Source: Termitomyces sp. T153
Lineage: Eukaryota > Basidiomycota > Agaricomycetes > Agaricales > Lyophyllaceae
Length of the DNA stretch: 64,000 bases
Reading direction: 5' to 3'
Assembly (NCBI GenBank): GCA_018296165.2
Contig: JACKQL020000003.1
Span: 558,001 to 622,000 of the forward strand
Part shown: piece by piece, positions 8,770 through 20,635 of the stretch
How the letters are laid out: each line of letters begins with the position of its first letter
Position numbering within the stretch: position 1 is the stretch's first letter
The notes under the pieces: generated by a model
What the model was told of the DNA's origin: nothing
Databases searched by the model: none
Seen by the model: the letters and a program-made list of their open reading frames with translations, nothing else
Program-made: the position numbers and the translations under genes

Positions 8770-11384
8770 ATGCGTTTCCGAACATTGGAGATTCGATGGC
8801 ACGACAGCAAGCCCATATCTACTTGCGACTTCCAACCTGTTTCGTTCAAAAAAGCGCGTCCGAGTGCAGGCCAGGACAAGGCATTTGCGAGTCACTCTTA
8901 TAGGCTGGCGACGGGCGGAGAGGACAATCATGTCAGGGTGAGTACGGTCAAATCAGAGGTCTCAGGCCTATGGCACTCACACCTCGCCAGATCTGGATGG
9001 TGCATCCAAACATAAGGCCTTCGACACTCGTAGAGGACGAGGATACGGCGAATGGACCCAGACCACCACGGGTTGAGTATCTTGCAACACTTAGTCGTCA
9101 TTCTGCTGCTGTCAATGTCGTCCGGTTCTCTCCCACTGGTAGGTAGTGTTCGGCGATTTGGAGTCCTACTGTTAACTATGATACATACAGGAGAACTGAT
9201 TGCCTCTGCTGGTGATGGTATGTCCAATGAATATTTCAACTGCGGTGTATAACCCCCTTTTCTCAGATGGAATGATAATTATCTGGTCTCCGTCGGCAAC
9301 GCCTCAAGCAAGCACGTATGGCAGTGATCTTACTCCGGAGGAGCTGCAGCATGAGAAGGAATATTGGAAACCGAGGACTAGTTTCCGGTGTGTTGTCTGG
9401 CTGCTTTGTCCTTGTTCCAGGTCTTGATGTGTACAAAGATGCACTACCATGCAAGTGTACGATCTGGCCTGGAGTCCAAACGGCGAATACATTATCGCTG
9501 GGAGCACAGATAACACCGCACGCGTGTTTTCAGTTGCGGACGGTGAGCCTCACTTCATATCTATTGCCTAGCTATGCCAATACACATCGCTCTAGGAAAA
9601 GCTGTTCAAGAAATCGCCGAGCATTCACACTATGTTCAAGGTGTAGCATGGGATCCTTTGAACGAGTATATCGCCACACAGAGCAGCGACCGCTCTATGC
9701 ACATCTACAGGATTTCCACCAAAGGTGGCGTCTTTGAAGCGCACGCGGTGGGCAGAAATACACGGATGCCCCACCAGCACAGCCGCACTCCCAGCGTTCA
9801 TGGCAGCAGCCGTCGTCCGACCTTCCGTAGTCAATCTATTGTCAGCGATACTGAATCAGTGACTAGCGACCATCCCGAGACTCCCTCTCACGGAAGAGAT
9901 GGTGCCCCTCTGACACCCGTCACTTCCGTCGCGTCTACATCTTCCATGTTTCCCCCGCCTTCCGTTGATAAACCTTCCTCTCGGCGTTCCTCCTTCAGTT
10001 CGAACGCCCCTGGATCTCCGGCGACGTACAACCGTTATGGGCGTTCACCCTCCCCGATGCCGCCCCTCCCTGCTATCCGCACACAGCCTTCACCCAATCT
10101 TGCCGCCTGGTCTTCTGTAAAGTTGTACGGCGATGAAAGCTTCACTAATTTCTTTCGCCGGCTTACGTTCAGCCCTGATGGTGCCCTGCTCATGACCCCA
10201 GCTGGCCAGTTCGAGGACCCCTCTGTTATACCTGCCAAAAGTAGTAACAATGGTAAAGAAGATAACGGCACGCCTGCTCGAGGACGTAAAGGTCGCCCGA
10301 CGATTAATACTACGGACATTCCTGGCCCTACGACGACGACTTCTACCTCGTCATCTACGTCGTCTGTTTATATCTACTCCCGGGCGAATTTCGCCCGTCC
10401 ACCTGTTGCACAGTTACCCGGGCACAAGAAGGCCAGCGTCGCTGTGCGCTTCTCGCCAGTGCTGTATGAGCTCAGGCCAGGTGTTGAAGGACCAGATGGA
10501 CCCCCGCCACACGAAGCCAAATTCGCGGCGTTGGAGAAGGGTGTCGAAGGGGCCGTGGACATAGACGTCGCTGGACCTGTTGCAGGTGCGGAGGGTGTTG
10601 GTTCGTTTGTCACTCCCCAGCGTGCATCGCAATCTCAGACGTCGATCGTCGCACCTTCTCCAAGACATGGGAGCGTCATGGCGTCTCCTGCGATGTCGCC
10701 TTCGGACCTGCGGCCGCCAACGCCGGCTGCGTCGAAGCCGCCCACACCGAACTCTGGGCAGTCATCAACCAAGATGGCTGCTAACCCAGCATCGACTGCT
10801 TCGGTGTTTACGCTGCCGTATCGGATGCTGTTTGCCGTAGTAACAATGGACACCGTTGCCATTTACGATACACAGCAGGCGGGACCTGTGTGTCTCCTCA
10901 CCAAGCTTCATTACGATGAATTCACAGATGTGACATGGTACGTAACAAGCTCATTAAGTCAAGCAGGCTTGACTCCAATTTATCTCTCGCTCTTAGGTCC
11001 CCAGACGGACAGTGCCTGGTCGTATCCTCGCGTGATGGCTACTGCACCCTTATCACATTCGATGAGATTCTTCCCGCGCATCACATCCAACAGCATACCC
11101 TCCAACTCCAGTCTATCGCACACCACCACTCCGTCCCCATCTCCGCTCCAAGCCCTGCACACCCTCCACATGCAAGCCCAAGTCTCACACCCACAAACCC
11201 TAGGAAGAGGGCTGAGCCACCATTGACGCCGGCGGCTAGCGTGGAAGGTGGAGAGTCGGGCTCGATTCTGACGTCGGCATTGACATCGGATTCTGGAGAG
11301 GGTGAGGACAAAGACAAGGTACAAGGACCGCCGAAGAAGAAGAGGCGGGTAGCTTTGACACGAGTGGGTGATTTGGAGCCATAG
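8770..11384 (+). CDS. CAC2: Chromatin assembly factor 1 subunit B (Cac2/p60-like)
   Basis: Spliced as join(8770..8937,8991..9138,9191..9217,9267..9387,9439..9542,9596..10937,10997..11384), giving 765 aa. It opens with MRFRTLEIRWHDSKPI, the hallmark start of Cac2/CHAF1B, followed by WD40 repeats (RLATGGEDNHVRIW, FSPTGELIASAGDDG, AWSPNGEYIIAGSTDNTARV, AWDPLNEYIATQSSD). A long Ser/Pro/Thr-rich insert (about residues 250-370) and a second low-complexity block (about 460-560) split the propeller; a late strand reads WSPDGQCLVVSSRDG. The C-terminus has PPKKKRRVALTRV, a basic nuclear signal overlapping a motif that resembles the Asf1-binding B-domain of CAF-1 and HIRA. The expected role is delivery of H3-H4 during DNA replication in the nucleus. 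The family is sure; the B-domain is inference. Confidence 0.93.
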
Positions 11385-11748
11385 GCGTAAGAGCTGTCGG
11401 TGTTCCGTCGATTCTTTCTTTCTTGGATTTTGTGAATATTTCATCTACATCTTTATCCATTCTATATGCCGTCTTGTCAAACTCTGTTCTTGTAGTCGTT
11501 TCTTCTGAATATCGTATATGTTCATTCTTGAAGCTGTCTGGTACATTATTTGTTGTCTAATACTTTGGTGACTCTTGTACTTCTTGTATGATGGCGTACA
11601 ATTTGCGTACAACGAAAATACTATTGCCCAAAACTCTCCACAGTCTTTTAAAAAACGCGCGGTGGATTTCACAATGAAATGTATTCCAAGTGTGTGATGC
11701 GTTAGGGATGCATGTCTAATAAGATGGTCCGTGCGCATCATTTTACAC
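11385..11748. other. Intergenic region downstream of CAC2
   Basis: AT-rich 3' flank with no coding region seen. Short minus-strand open frames here lack family features. The last part is the upstream region of the U1 candidate. Confidence 0.5.
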
Positions 11749-11756
11749 TATATAAA
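11749..11756 (+). promoter_or_regulatory. TATA box of the U1 snRNA candidate
   Basis: TATATAAA lies 33 nt upstream of the predicted U1 5' end at 11782, the spacing expected for a pol II snRNA promoter. Confidence 0.55.
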
Positions 11757-11781
11757 CCTCGCCCCAACACATGAACACCTC

Positions 11782-11958
11782 ATACTTACCTTGATGGCAC
11801 AAGCCCCTTCATGTATCCGGGTTTGTGGGCCGTGGAGACTCTCCATAGCACGGCGACCCTGTCCATACAGGGAGTGACTGCGGCTTGTATGGGCTTCGGC
11901 TCATGCACCGTCTGAATATTTTCCTGTCCTGCTCCGGCCACTCTGGCTGGGCAGGCGC
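11782..11958 (+). ncRNA. U1 spliceosomal snRNA (candidate)
   Basis: The 5' end is ATACTTACCT, the sequence that pairs with 5' splice sites in all U1 RNAs. Five hairpins follow. The first is CACAAGCCC/GGGTTTGTG, the second GCCGTG/CACGGC, and the third CCCTGT/ACAGGG with a 4-nt loop. The fourth is TGTATGGGC/GCTCATGCA capped by TTCG, and the last is a CCTGC/GCAGG stem near 11928-11955. Between the last two lies AATATTTTCC (11915-11924), a fair Sm site. The run GACCC...GACTGC between stems parallels the vertebrate U1 order. The loop of stem 1 does not show the standard U1-70K motif, and there is an extra hairpin, so fungal divergence or a different RNA remains possible. The RNA would recognise 5' splice sites in the nuclear spliceosome. 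Confidence 0.75.
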
Positions 11959-12305
11959 TTTCTTTCGCTTTTACGTGGTCCTAACCCTAACCCCAAGTAC
12001 ACCTGCTATGTACGATTTTGGTGTTATATCTTTGTAATAATACAGTAAATAACATATCAAAAATTAACATCCAACACATCTGTCTCTTTTGGTTTCCAAT
12101 GATCTTGAGTGAACTTCATTCTGAAAGTCTGCTTCTTTCAACCTCCCCGCAGTTCTGGATGGAACGCACTAAATTCTGTCAGCCACATGCACTCCTTTCC
12201 AAACGGTTGAAGCTGTCAGTTATGTGAGACTTTTCTTGAACATAAAACGCTGGCCAGTCCTCAGAAATCCATCTCTTTACTCTTGTCGACACTCTTCCCA
12301 ATATA
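11959..12305. other. Intergenic region
   Basis: No gene recognised. Two telomere-like CCTAACCC units occur near 11971-11986, directly after the U1 candidate; two units are too few to call a telomeric repeat. The 3' half is the promoter region of the next gene. Confidence 0.4.
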
Positions 12306-13463
12306 ATGAGCAACACAACGACTCCTCAGGTCTACTTCGACGACATCAGATCTGTCTCTGCTGCTGCCGTCTTTGCTGCGCTTTACTTCATCTTCCTCGT
12401 TGGTTTCATTGTTCAATGGCTCAGGTTTCGGAGCCGTGTTTATCGTATCTTGTCGTTTTTTTGTGCGAGTACGTTGTTTCTTCATTACATTACGGTTCTA
12501 TCCTATCCCACGATGCTCATCAATCGTTCAGTCCGTTTTACATCTTTCATTTTGCGCAGTGTTATAGCAGGATCAACAACAGTCAATGTCGGGTTGTTGA
12601 TAGGGGAGGAAATACTAGCTAGCATCGGCTTCTTCCCGTTACTGAATGCTATGAACCAGCTCTTATTCGACCTGTCTGTATTTCTCCTATGGATGTTGAC
12701 GTGCTGATGGCTGACCTGTATATAGCGAAACCGTATACAATCGCAATTTGTTGACCACCCCATATTCCCCCTCAGACCCGCCGATGTCCAGGATACTGCG
12801 ATTCCATGCGCTCTATCGACTTGTGACCCTCAGCGCTATCGTCATAGGCAGTGTCGGTCTGTCGCAAGTGTATACATCCGATGACTCTGACAACATCTCG
12901 GCTGGTAACTCGTTGTACATCACCAGCGCCGTTCTGTTCCTCGTCCTCATCGTATACCTTGCATGTCAAACAGTAATGCTTTCCAGGGCAGAAGCACGCA
13001 GTATGTCTTACTTTTTTATCCTTGTTCTACTTCTAAATACTTTTGTTAATTTGTTTGATCAGGTGTAGATTACTCAGGCGCTCCGACCAAGTTCGTTACG
13101 CGACACGGAACCTACATACTCATGGGGATATCTACGCTACTTTTCATTCGCGAGGCATATGATTTAGCAACTGCACGAGACCGCTTTAGAGCGAACAACG
13201 AACACCTCTGGTATCCGCTCCTGGCGCTCCCAGAGATCCTAGCTGTTCTGCTCTTTGCAATCCCCGGCCTCGTCCCGGCGCGCGTTCAGCGTTGCGAGAC
13301 CGTTATGCAAGTAGAGCAAGAGAAACCCCAGCTGGCGCTCATACAATCCGCTCCCGCTTGCGTCGAATGTCAAGTTTCCTCGAATGGGATATCTGATTCT
13401 CCGCCACAGTTGCCTTCAGACCTTGTGACTTCGAAAAGCGATCCTAATCTGATCCCTCCTTAG
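12306..13463 (+). CDS. Multi-pass membrane protein of unknown function (7TM-like)
   Basis: The best model is join(12306..12468,12532..12673,12726..13000,13063..13463), 326 aa. Donor 2 (GTCTGT) is weak and was chosen to keep frame, so that junction is the least sure. At least six hydrophobic spans are visible: about residues 16-38, a middle pair, ITSAVLFLVLIVYLACQ, YILMGISTLLFI and LLALPEILAVLLFAIPGLVP. The segment FVTRHGTYILMGISTLLFIR followed by an Arg/Glu-rich loop and a W-Y-P-L motif recalls a fungal membrane family (possibly DUF7702). The C-terminal tail is polar and cytosol-like. The function is unknown; it is not a recognisable transporter. Confidence 0.65.
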
Positions 13464-14220
13464 TCCAACATAGCCCTGGTCTGCACCCGACTGATTGAGG
13501 CTGGGTTGTCTAGTTTTTTCTACATATTAGGTTTCGGATACCTTGTTTGTGACAGATGATATCAATGCTGGTTTCCTGTTCTTTGTGAAGTGAAGAGATT
13601 CTTTTACGTCAAAAGCTCAAATAATCAATGGAGAATGCTCGTAAGTATATAGGTAGAACCGGTCTAGTACATGGGTATATCTCCACGACAAAACAGCAAA
13701 CGGATCCAATAATACGGCCTTACTGTATTTTCCCTGCTACTCAGCGATTGTCATGACTTGTGATTGAAGTGAGTTTACTCTGTAGTTTTGCGACTGGGAC
13801 AATCTACAGAGACATCGAGAAGAATGGTCCAATATCTGTACACTGTCATCGATTTCGATTGTACTCTTCGTAGTATTAAATCAGGGTCTAGCATTACATA
13901 TGGAACCGTGTTGGTAAGTAACATACAGACTGGTAGCGTCCCGGCACGGCACCCGGACCATCAAGAGTCAACTTTTTCTGATGGCTAGAGTTTTGTTGTC
14001 TGGCTAATTCAAGTTGGATTGATTTGTCGTGAAGTCCAGATCAGAACACACAGGACACTTGCGGGAACTAGAAGTTGATCAGGTCCCAAGTAATGTATTT
14101 CTCGAATCTCTCTGGCAGACGTGGGTGTCCCCGTGGCAGAAGCAAAGAGCCGAGGGCCGGCCCGAACTGAGGACTCTGAAGTAGTAGTTATACTTACTTT
14201 TTACTTGTCTATATGCAATC
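13464..14220. other. Intergenic region
   Basis: No coding region was recognised in this 757-base stretch. Short frames lack protein-like composition. A pyrimidine-rich and TATA-like stretch (AGTTATACTTACTTTTTACT) lies just upstream of the next ATG. Confidence 0.4.
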
Positions 14221-14853
14221 ATGTCGCGTGCTCGTCGTTCTCTTTCTTCTACAGCTAGCTCCCCTCCCACGGAAAAATCAAGGCCTGATAATACAGTGCT
14301 TGAGATAATCACAGGAAAAGATCAAAATGCGCCGAACGATCTGGAAGATGGGGAGATTACAGACGAGGTTGATGTGGAGGTCGGAGAGGTCGTTGTCGAA
14401 CACGAAGCATCATCAGATCATGATGGTAGACTTGATGAAGAGCAATCATCCGAGTCACTGGAGCGAGGGCTTAAAGACGACATAGTGTCGAAATCAAGTA
14501 CCCCTGATGCAGAAACCTTGAAATCTTTCGATGGCTCGGAAGAACACTCTCGAACAGACTCTTCTCCACATCAGTTACCCACTTCTTCTATTCTAACCCA
14601 GGATGTACCAGTCGTAAACCCGGCTTGTGCACGTGCGAACAATGTTTCCTCTGTGACTATCAATTCTCATTTGTTTCCAGTCTCCGACGAGGAACTTGAA
14701 CTCGCGAAAGATGTTGTATTGGACTTGCTTGGGTGGGGCGTACAGCCGGAGTATCTTATCGAATGTGGAATCTCCTCGCATGCGATATATCGAATATTCA
14801 CGGACCTTCACCTCCGCCTTCCTTCGAATCTTGCATATATTGCATCTGGATAA
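14221..14853 (+). CDS. Acidic hypothetical protein, single exon
   Basis: 210 aa without introns. The N-terminal two-thirds is disordered, rich in Ser, Glu and Asp (LEDGEITDEVDVEVGEVVVE around residues 41-60). The last 60 residues are ordered in character: ELELAKDVVLDLLGWGVQPE, then YLIECGISSHAIYRIFTDLH. This reads as two or three amphipathic helices. The start is the first ATG (MSRARRSLSS), with a basic stretch at the very N-terminus. I do not recognise a family. A small nuclear or RNA-associated protein is a guess from composition only. Confidence 0.6.
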   Translation: MSRARRSLSSTASSPPTEKSRPDNTVLEIITGKDQNAPNDLEDGEITDEVDVEVGEVVVEHEASSDHDGRLDEEQSSESLERGLKDDIVSKSSTPDAETLKSFDGSEEHSRTDSSPHQLPTSSILTQDVPVVNPACARANNVSSVTINSHLFPVSDEELELAKDVVLDLLGWGVQPEYLIECGISSHAIYRIFTDLHLRLPSNLAYIASG

Positions 14854-16310
14854 ACTAAATCATCGTGCTATAAAGAATTGCTGTGCTGAGTTACCGCTGG
14901 AACTTCCCCTGGTTGTCTGTATTACCAAGTTTGATTATAGAACTACTTGATTTTTGCTGATGATTCGAGCCTTTACGAAGTGCACTGGTGGCTGGACTCA
15001 TCATCCCAGTGATCTATGCGGAGATATACGAGAATGCTACATCGCTGGATATAACGTTCACTAAGTCGCTCGTGTTTGGCCCGTATATCCTGCTCGTCCT
15101 TATCTACGCTAGGGGTCTGCATCAGGTCTCTAATCAGACCCTTTCTATGGATAATTCTGGAGGATGTTCTTCGGAAGATCCCTCTGTAGCCCATCCTGGG
15201 TTTCTTCTCCTCTAAGACATCAGCTTGTGCTGGATTTACTCTAGGCACACATATCCTCCCAAAAACCACAATTATTCGATCAAGGGATGGTGGGTGCTGC
15301 CTTAATTGTAACCTCGTTGGTCAGCAAAAATTGCTAGTGCTATTGCGGAGGGTTAACGCCCGCTAAGTTGCCTGGTCCGATCTGGCTACATAGTACTCAC
15401 TTCAATGGTATGTAATCCTATTAATAAGTTTTAACAAGTCCGGAATGCGGTGTGGGTTTTGGTTCCTAGATCCGACAAGGACCTGACAAATGGCCCAATG
15501 TGCGACTCGGAGGCATCTAGAACCTCAATTTCGCCCAAGGATTTTATACGGGACATACTCGGAGATCCGGTATCAAGATTAAAGGCTCAGCTACAAGTAA
15601 CTTTGACATACCCTGGGTAGTACAAGGTCAAGGACTTGGTCGTTCTGCCACGGACTCTATCATCATTCGTATGTATTCTTCTCGAACCCGAGCTCACTTC
15701 ATTTCGCAAAATTCGCAGACCTCTATATTTCCCGAGTGCATGTTGAGAGGATCCGAAAATTGGGAGCGGACAATAACGGTGACATTGAGTAGATCAACGT
15801 ACAAATTAAAATCGCCTGCTACCCACACACGCTGATATTTCAGCAGTGCAAACGACAGTATCAAATAACCCTACTTACCACTATGCATAGACTCAGCATC
15901 TATCTTCGTAAGCTACTGCGGTTTGCATGACAGGTATATCAAGCCTCTTCTATGCGGTGGTCACAGTATGTATGTATTGTCAATATGTATATTCTCGCCT
16001 AGCCAGCGCCGTTCATCGTTTAACGATTATGATCAGGGACAATGTACATACATATTTCGCGATGATCCGGACCCGAGCCTCTCTTTCGTGTCAGCTAAAA
16101 AGGCCCATTGAAAATATGAGGCATGCGTAGATATTCTACAAGGATACTCCATTGCTGAAGCCTATAGACCTAAACTGTGATCGTAGATGGTCCACAAAGA
16201 GTCTCAGGAGCGAGTGACATATAGTGTGGTTGAAGGAAGCGAGTCATAAGATGAGGACCTATAATTACTACGCGCTTGATCGATCAAAATTGTGAACAAC
16301 TCCGAGGCCC
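14854..16310. other. Long intergenic region
   Basis: About 1.45 kb with only short, frame-shadow open frames. Nothing matched a known family on either strand and no clear transposon ends were seen. The last 200 bases are likely the promoter of the Zn2Cys6 gene. Confidence 0.4.
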
Positions 16311-19300
16311 ATGAAGGTTGACTCGACAAAGCGAGCCTCCACCAGCACCGCTCGTGGTCGCGGCACCTATGCAGCACAAGCTTGTAGTATCTGCAGAGGA
16401 AAGTAAGGATACCATTTGTCGCTTATTTTTCTTGCTGATAACTTTCACTTCAAAGGAAGACCAAGTGTGATGGAATCAAACCAATTTGTGGACCTTGTAC
16501 AGCAAGTGGACGACAAGATGAGGTGAATTCGTACTCTTATCTACCTATCTATTCTCAACAACTACATCTTCCAGTGCTCATGGGGTAGAGAAAGTGGACG
16601 GAAACCACGAACAGAAGCACATTTCGAGGCCATGCGGAAACGTGCCGACGCGCTCGAGAAGTACGTCCATCTTCTTGAGTCTATGCTGGAGAAGTGCAGG
16701 CGTGAACACGGCGGTGGGAAAGACAATGGCGAGTCTTATCTACAGTTTAGGCCCAGGGATGCCGAAGGGATAATTCCACTGGACGAGCTTCATGTCGAAG
16801 ACAACGATAATCCGAACAATGAGGACTGTGTTTTTTCTCAGGAGTTATGCTTGCCTACGATGAATTTAAAGGTGCGTGCGCATGTTCGATCATTCATTTC
16901 GTGGAACTGATGTCCTTATTTTACAGCTTGAAGAAGGCAATCTACTTTTGCATGGAAATACTGCGGTGTTTCGATTTGCCCCCGAACCTCCTACATCTCC
17001 ACCACCGTCTCGTTTCCCGCTTGATTCTAAATCGCCTCGCTATGTCCTTCTTGTGGACGGCTTCGATAACAAAAACTATAATCCTGATTTTGATTGGTCA
17101 CGATATCTTCCTACATCTGTCCCTCTTGACCGCAAGGAGCACGACAGGCCTGTCTGCTTCCAATCTGTATTGGATCTTTGAACTTAACTTTATCTTGCCT
17201 TCAGGTTACTCGACCTTGTTTTCAAATTCGTCATGTCGTGGTGCCTCCGGATCGTACCAGACCTTTTTTTACGGGACATGTATCAAACACTTAGCACCCC
17301 ACGATCCCAGACGCCTGATAAAACCGTACATTACTCTCCAATGCTCCATAATGCCCTCCTTGCTGTCGCTACTGCCTTTTCTGATGATCATCGAATACGT
17401 GACCTCAAGGCCCGCCAGACCTTCGCTATCCTCGCCAAAAATTATGTTGAGGCGGAGTGTCAACAACCCAACATCAGCGTTGTGCATGCTTTGTCCTTAC
17501 TAGGGAGTTACCACTCGGGTCTTGGAGAGCAAACGCTTGGGTACCTTTATTTCGGTAGGTTGACCAGTCTGCCCCGCTTTTAACGTTGTTTGATCAAGCT
17601 TTTCTCTAAGGGATGAGTGCCAGAATGAGTCAGGCTCGTAAGTTTTCTGGCTCTACACGATGGATGTGATACTCAAGTAAAGCGATTGTTTAGTTGGTCT
17701 CAGTATCGATTGTTCTGCCTGGGTCAAGTCAGGACTTCTAACAGAAAATGATCAGTTTGACCGTAACTGGGCATTCTGGACCATTTTTACTCAGGTATGC
17801 AGTATTTTAAATGTAGTTTTTCTCTAGATACCATCCCCTTGTAGGATGTTTGTTGGTCTCTATACGTTGGGCGTGATTTCAGTATACCCTTTTCTTCAAA
17901 TTCACTGAAGCGGATACCCATACCAATTGTGGATACCGAATTCGACTCGGTACCATGGTACCACCCACCCTCAGGCATAGCTTCTCAACCGAACTACCTA
18001 TCGAAAACGTTTGCTGCTTCCTGCGAGTTGTTAATGATTGCCAGGGGCATTATGGATGTTGTGTACGTATTCGTGCTCTGGGGCGCCAACACATTGATTG
18101 TTGATTCTGATTTTTCTCGTAGAAACGGCCTTAACAATGCTAGCGTGAGGCACGAGATAAATTACGAGCTTATAAGCAAGATTGAGTACGTCTGTTTTCG
18201 TTCGTTTCTGTGATAACGTGCAAGTTAATGCGAACTTAGCCTACAACTGAACACCTGGAAGAGTAGCCTCTCTTCAGATCTCGATATCACTATCAAGTCT
18301 CGACCCACAGCTACATCCCACCGGCTAATGATGCACTGCACATATTGGTGGTTTTTCATACTCCTCCATCGCCCTTTTTATCATCGCAAGCACCGTTCAA
18401 CGGACCGTGCAATTGATCATGTCAAGGTATAATTCATGATTGACATAGGACTAACCTTACTGACCTAGTCTCTCGAAGCTATGCAAACGGGCAGCTGAGA
18501 ACATCGTCGAGCTCCTCGGAACCTGGCGTTCTCTGTACACCCTCCGCTATGCACCCATCACTCTTGTTCAAACCGCCTTCTCAGCTGGTACGATTTACCT
18601 TTTAGGCGCTGTTCAGGCATCCACGGGGCTCCGAGTCGCTCAAGAGTCACTCAAGCACGCCCTCGCACAAGCTCAGCTATGTGTAGACTACCTCTTTGAA
18701 ATCGGCAAATCGTGGCAATGTGCTATGAACATTGGCGAGATCCTCAGACGCTTACTACAGGAGCAGCTTAAACCTCTTCTCGATAAACGTGCAAGCCGCG
18801 CAGACGCGATGTCGGGCTTCGTGACACAGAATCAAAATCAAATTCAGCAGCATAGAAATGGAGGGCCCTTGACTTCGTCTAACCGTTCCAGTGACTCCCT
18901 GTCGCACCGCTGCCGCTCACTATCTCAGCGACGGTCGATGTCAGCGAGAGATGGACGTCTTTCGAGTAGGTCAAGTGTCTCAACGTTCCAGACAGGCATA
19001 CCAAAGTCAGGTTCATCCAGCCATCACAGCCCGATCCCTTCCATGGAGTCCCATTCCCAACCTCACTCCCAGCCTCACTCCCCTTCATTCTCCATCCCTC
19101 GCTCGAATTCAATACCTGATATGATGTTAAATCAATCCCCGTCATCATGGCCGATGGACTATATACCTGCAGTAGACGTTACATTGCCTCTGCTCCAGAA
19201 TTCTAGCAGACGTCCCGAAAATAAGAATGACGCGAACATGGACATCGACTTTGGTGCGTTGGACAACGACGTATTTGATGCAGACTTGGGCTTTAGTCCA

Positions 19301-19594
19301 AATACAAGCATGAATTTAGGGATTGAGAAGGGCAGTAATACAAGCATGGTTCAGGTCATAGACCCTTCCAGGTTCCTTGCAATGCTAGGCGGGGAACCAC
19401 TCTCGGATGCGCCTTTTTTACCAACCTTTGACTCGTACTCCCCTCCTGCGGGAGAGGGCGGCCCATATTCTCCTCAAATGCAACAGCCATCCATGTCATT
19501 ATCGACTGGCTTTGCAGGACCTGCCCAGGGGGACCGGATCCCTGATCCAGATCTTGCGATCCTGACGCAGTTCTGGGACCAGAACTTTGCATAA
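16311..19594 (+). CDS. Zn2Cys6 transcription factor with fungal-specific domain
   Basis: The model is join(16311..16402,16456..16522,16575..16871,16927..17147,17205..17554,17611..17637,17694..17794,17845..18062,18123..18185,18240..18426,18479..19594), 912 aa. The binuclear zinc cluster has Cys 25, 28, 35, 42, 45 and 54 (ACSICRGKKTKCDGIKP start), split by two introns. A short coiled coil follows (RKRADALEKYVHLLESMLEK). The middle region carries the fungal-specific transcription factor domain with HDRLLDLVFKF, the RxPxxxxDTEFD-type motif (RIPIPIVDTEFDSVPW) and YWWFFILLHRPFYH. The C-terminus (about 560-912) is Ser/Pro/Gln-rich, as in activation regions. The layout resembles XlnR-type regulators. 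Intron 4 (17148-17204) needs a GC donor. It acts in the nucleus; targets cannot be read. Confidence 0.88.
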
Positions 19595-19796
19595 AGATAC
19601 ATAAATTTATCTTGGGTACCGTCAATGTGTGAGTGGCGCATGGTATCTCTATGCATACCTCAGAGGGAAATCTCGCGAGGTATGTGGGGAGCTATCAGGG
19701 AGTTCTACTCCCATTAGCGATCCTGTCTATACGTCAGAATTCGTATGTGGAGATAGTTGGAGGCAAGCTGATGCTGAGTCCGTCCTGATTAAACCA

Positions 19797-20590
19797 TAGG
19801 GGATATCGTACATCTCAAGGAATATAATAATCATACAGTGACCCTTAACAAATTGAAAGATGCAATCGCTCTGTTCCAGAAACGATCCCATATTTATTCT
19901 GATCGGCCTGAATTGACGATGATCCCTCTGTGAGTACCTTCCGCTTTATACATCATGTGAAACTGTTGTTTCACTATGAAATCTTAGAATGGGATGGGAT
20001 TTTGGTTCTGGCCTCATCAGATATGGAGATAAGGCGCCGCCATAGGCGGCTCTACCAAAAAGGATCCATTTAGAGAGAAGCCGTGCACAAAACCGTACGT
20101 ACAGTATGCCATACAGGCTCTCAACGTTCGCGGACTTCTTCACCAATTTCTTGTGGCACCTGAAGACTTCACTAAACACTTCAGAAAGTACGTACCTAAA
20201 AATTTCAATATACACGCGATCCATTTTGACACAGTTGATGCATCACGGGAGAAATCGTGAAGATTTTCGTCAAGTTCTCCGACCGTGCTCTTTCAAAGCT
20301 TTCAGAGAGTTATTTCTCCCGGTGTCCAGGTGGTCAATGCACTGCCCATTTTCCGGCACATCTCGACATAATTGCGCTGGATTCCATACTTTTGCAGCAG
20401 AATGTTGAGTATTTACAACCCACTGCCCAGATGCTGGAAGTTCCCTCAATGGATGGATTGTTACGGTCACTTCACAAGAACGTCCCTCTAAACTACCAGC
20501 TTCCGAACGCGATGTCATATTGGAGAGGATTTGACAATTCATGTATTATCTGGCCGATATATTTCTGGAGTTGCTGGCACTTCCAATGAT
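19797..20590 (+). pseudogene. Cytochrome P450 N-terminal fragment, broken
   Basis: Exon-like pieces match the amino half of a fungal P450. GDIVHLKEYNNHTVTLNKLK with IYSDRPELTMIPL lies at about 19799-19931. MGWDFGSGLIRYGDK with RRHRRLYQKG (the helix C WRxHR-type motif) lies after an intron at about 19988-20075. ALNVRGLLHQFLVAPEDF lies near 20118-20190, and VVNALPIFRHIS with WIPYF near 20330-20390. Stops occur in place of expected Trp codons, and no I-helix, ExxR or heme-Cys region follows. It ends against the 3' end of the convergent 7TM gene. It is a truncated pseudogene; the P450 family was not resolved. Confidence 0.65.
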
Positions 20591-20635
20591 TTTCTCCCTA
20601 GTTTGAATTTGTTTTAAGGGTCCGGGACAACATGA

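Noticed and set aside
9574..11226. A separate 550-aa gene starting at 9574
   Set aside because: The frame is the large exon 6 of CAC2 running into an intron; the upstream WD40 exons join to it in frame.
11971..11986. Telomere-like CCTAACCCTAACCC
   Set aside because: Only two units in unique sequence; too short to mean a telomere or healed break.
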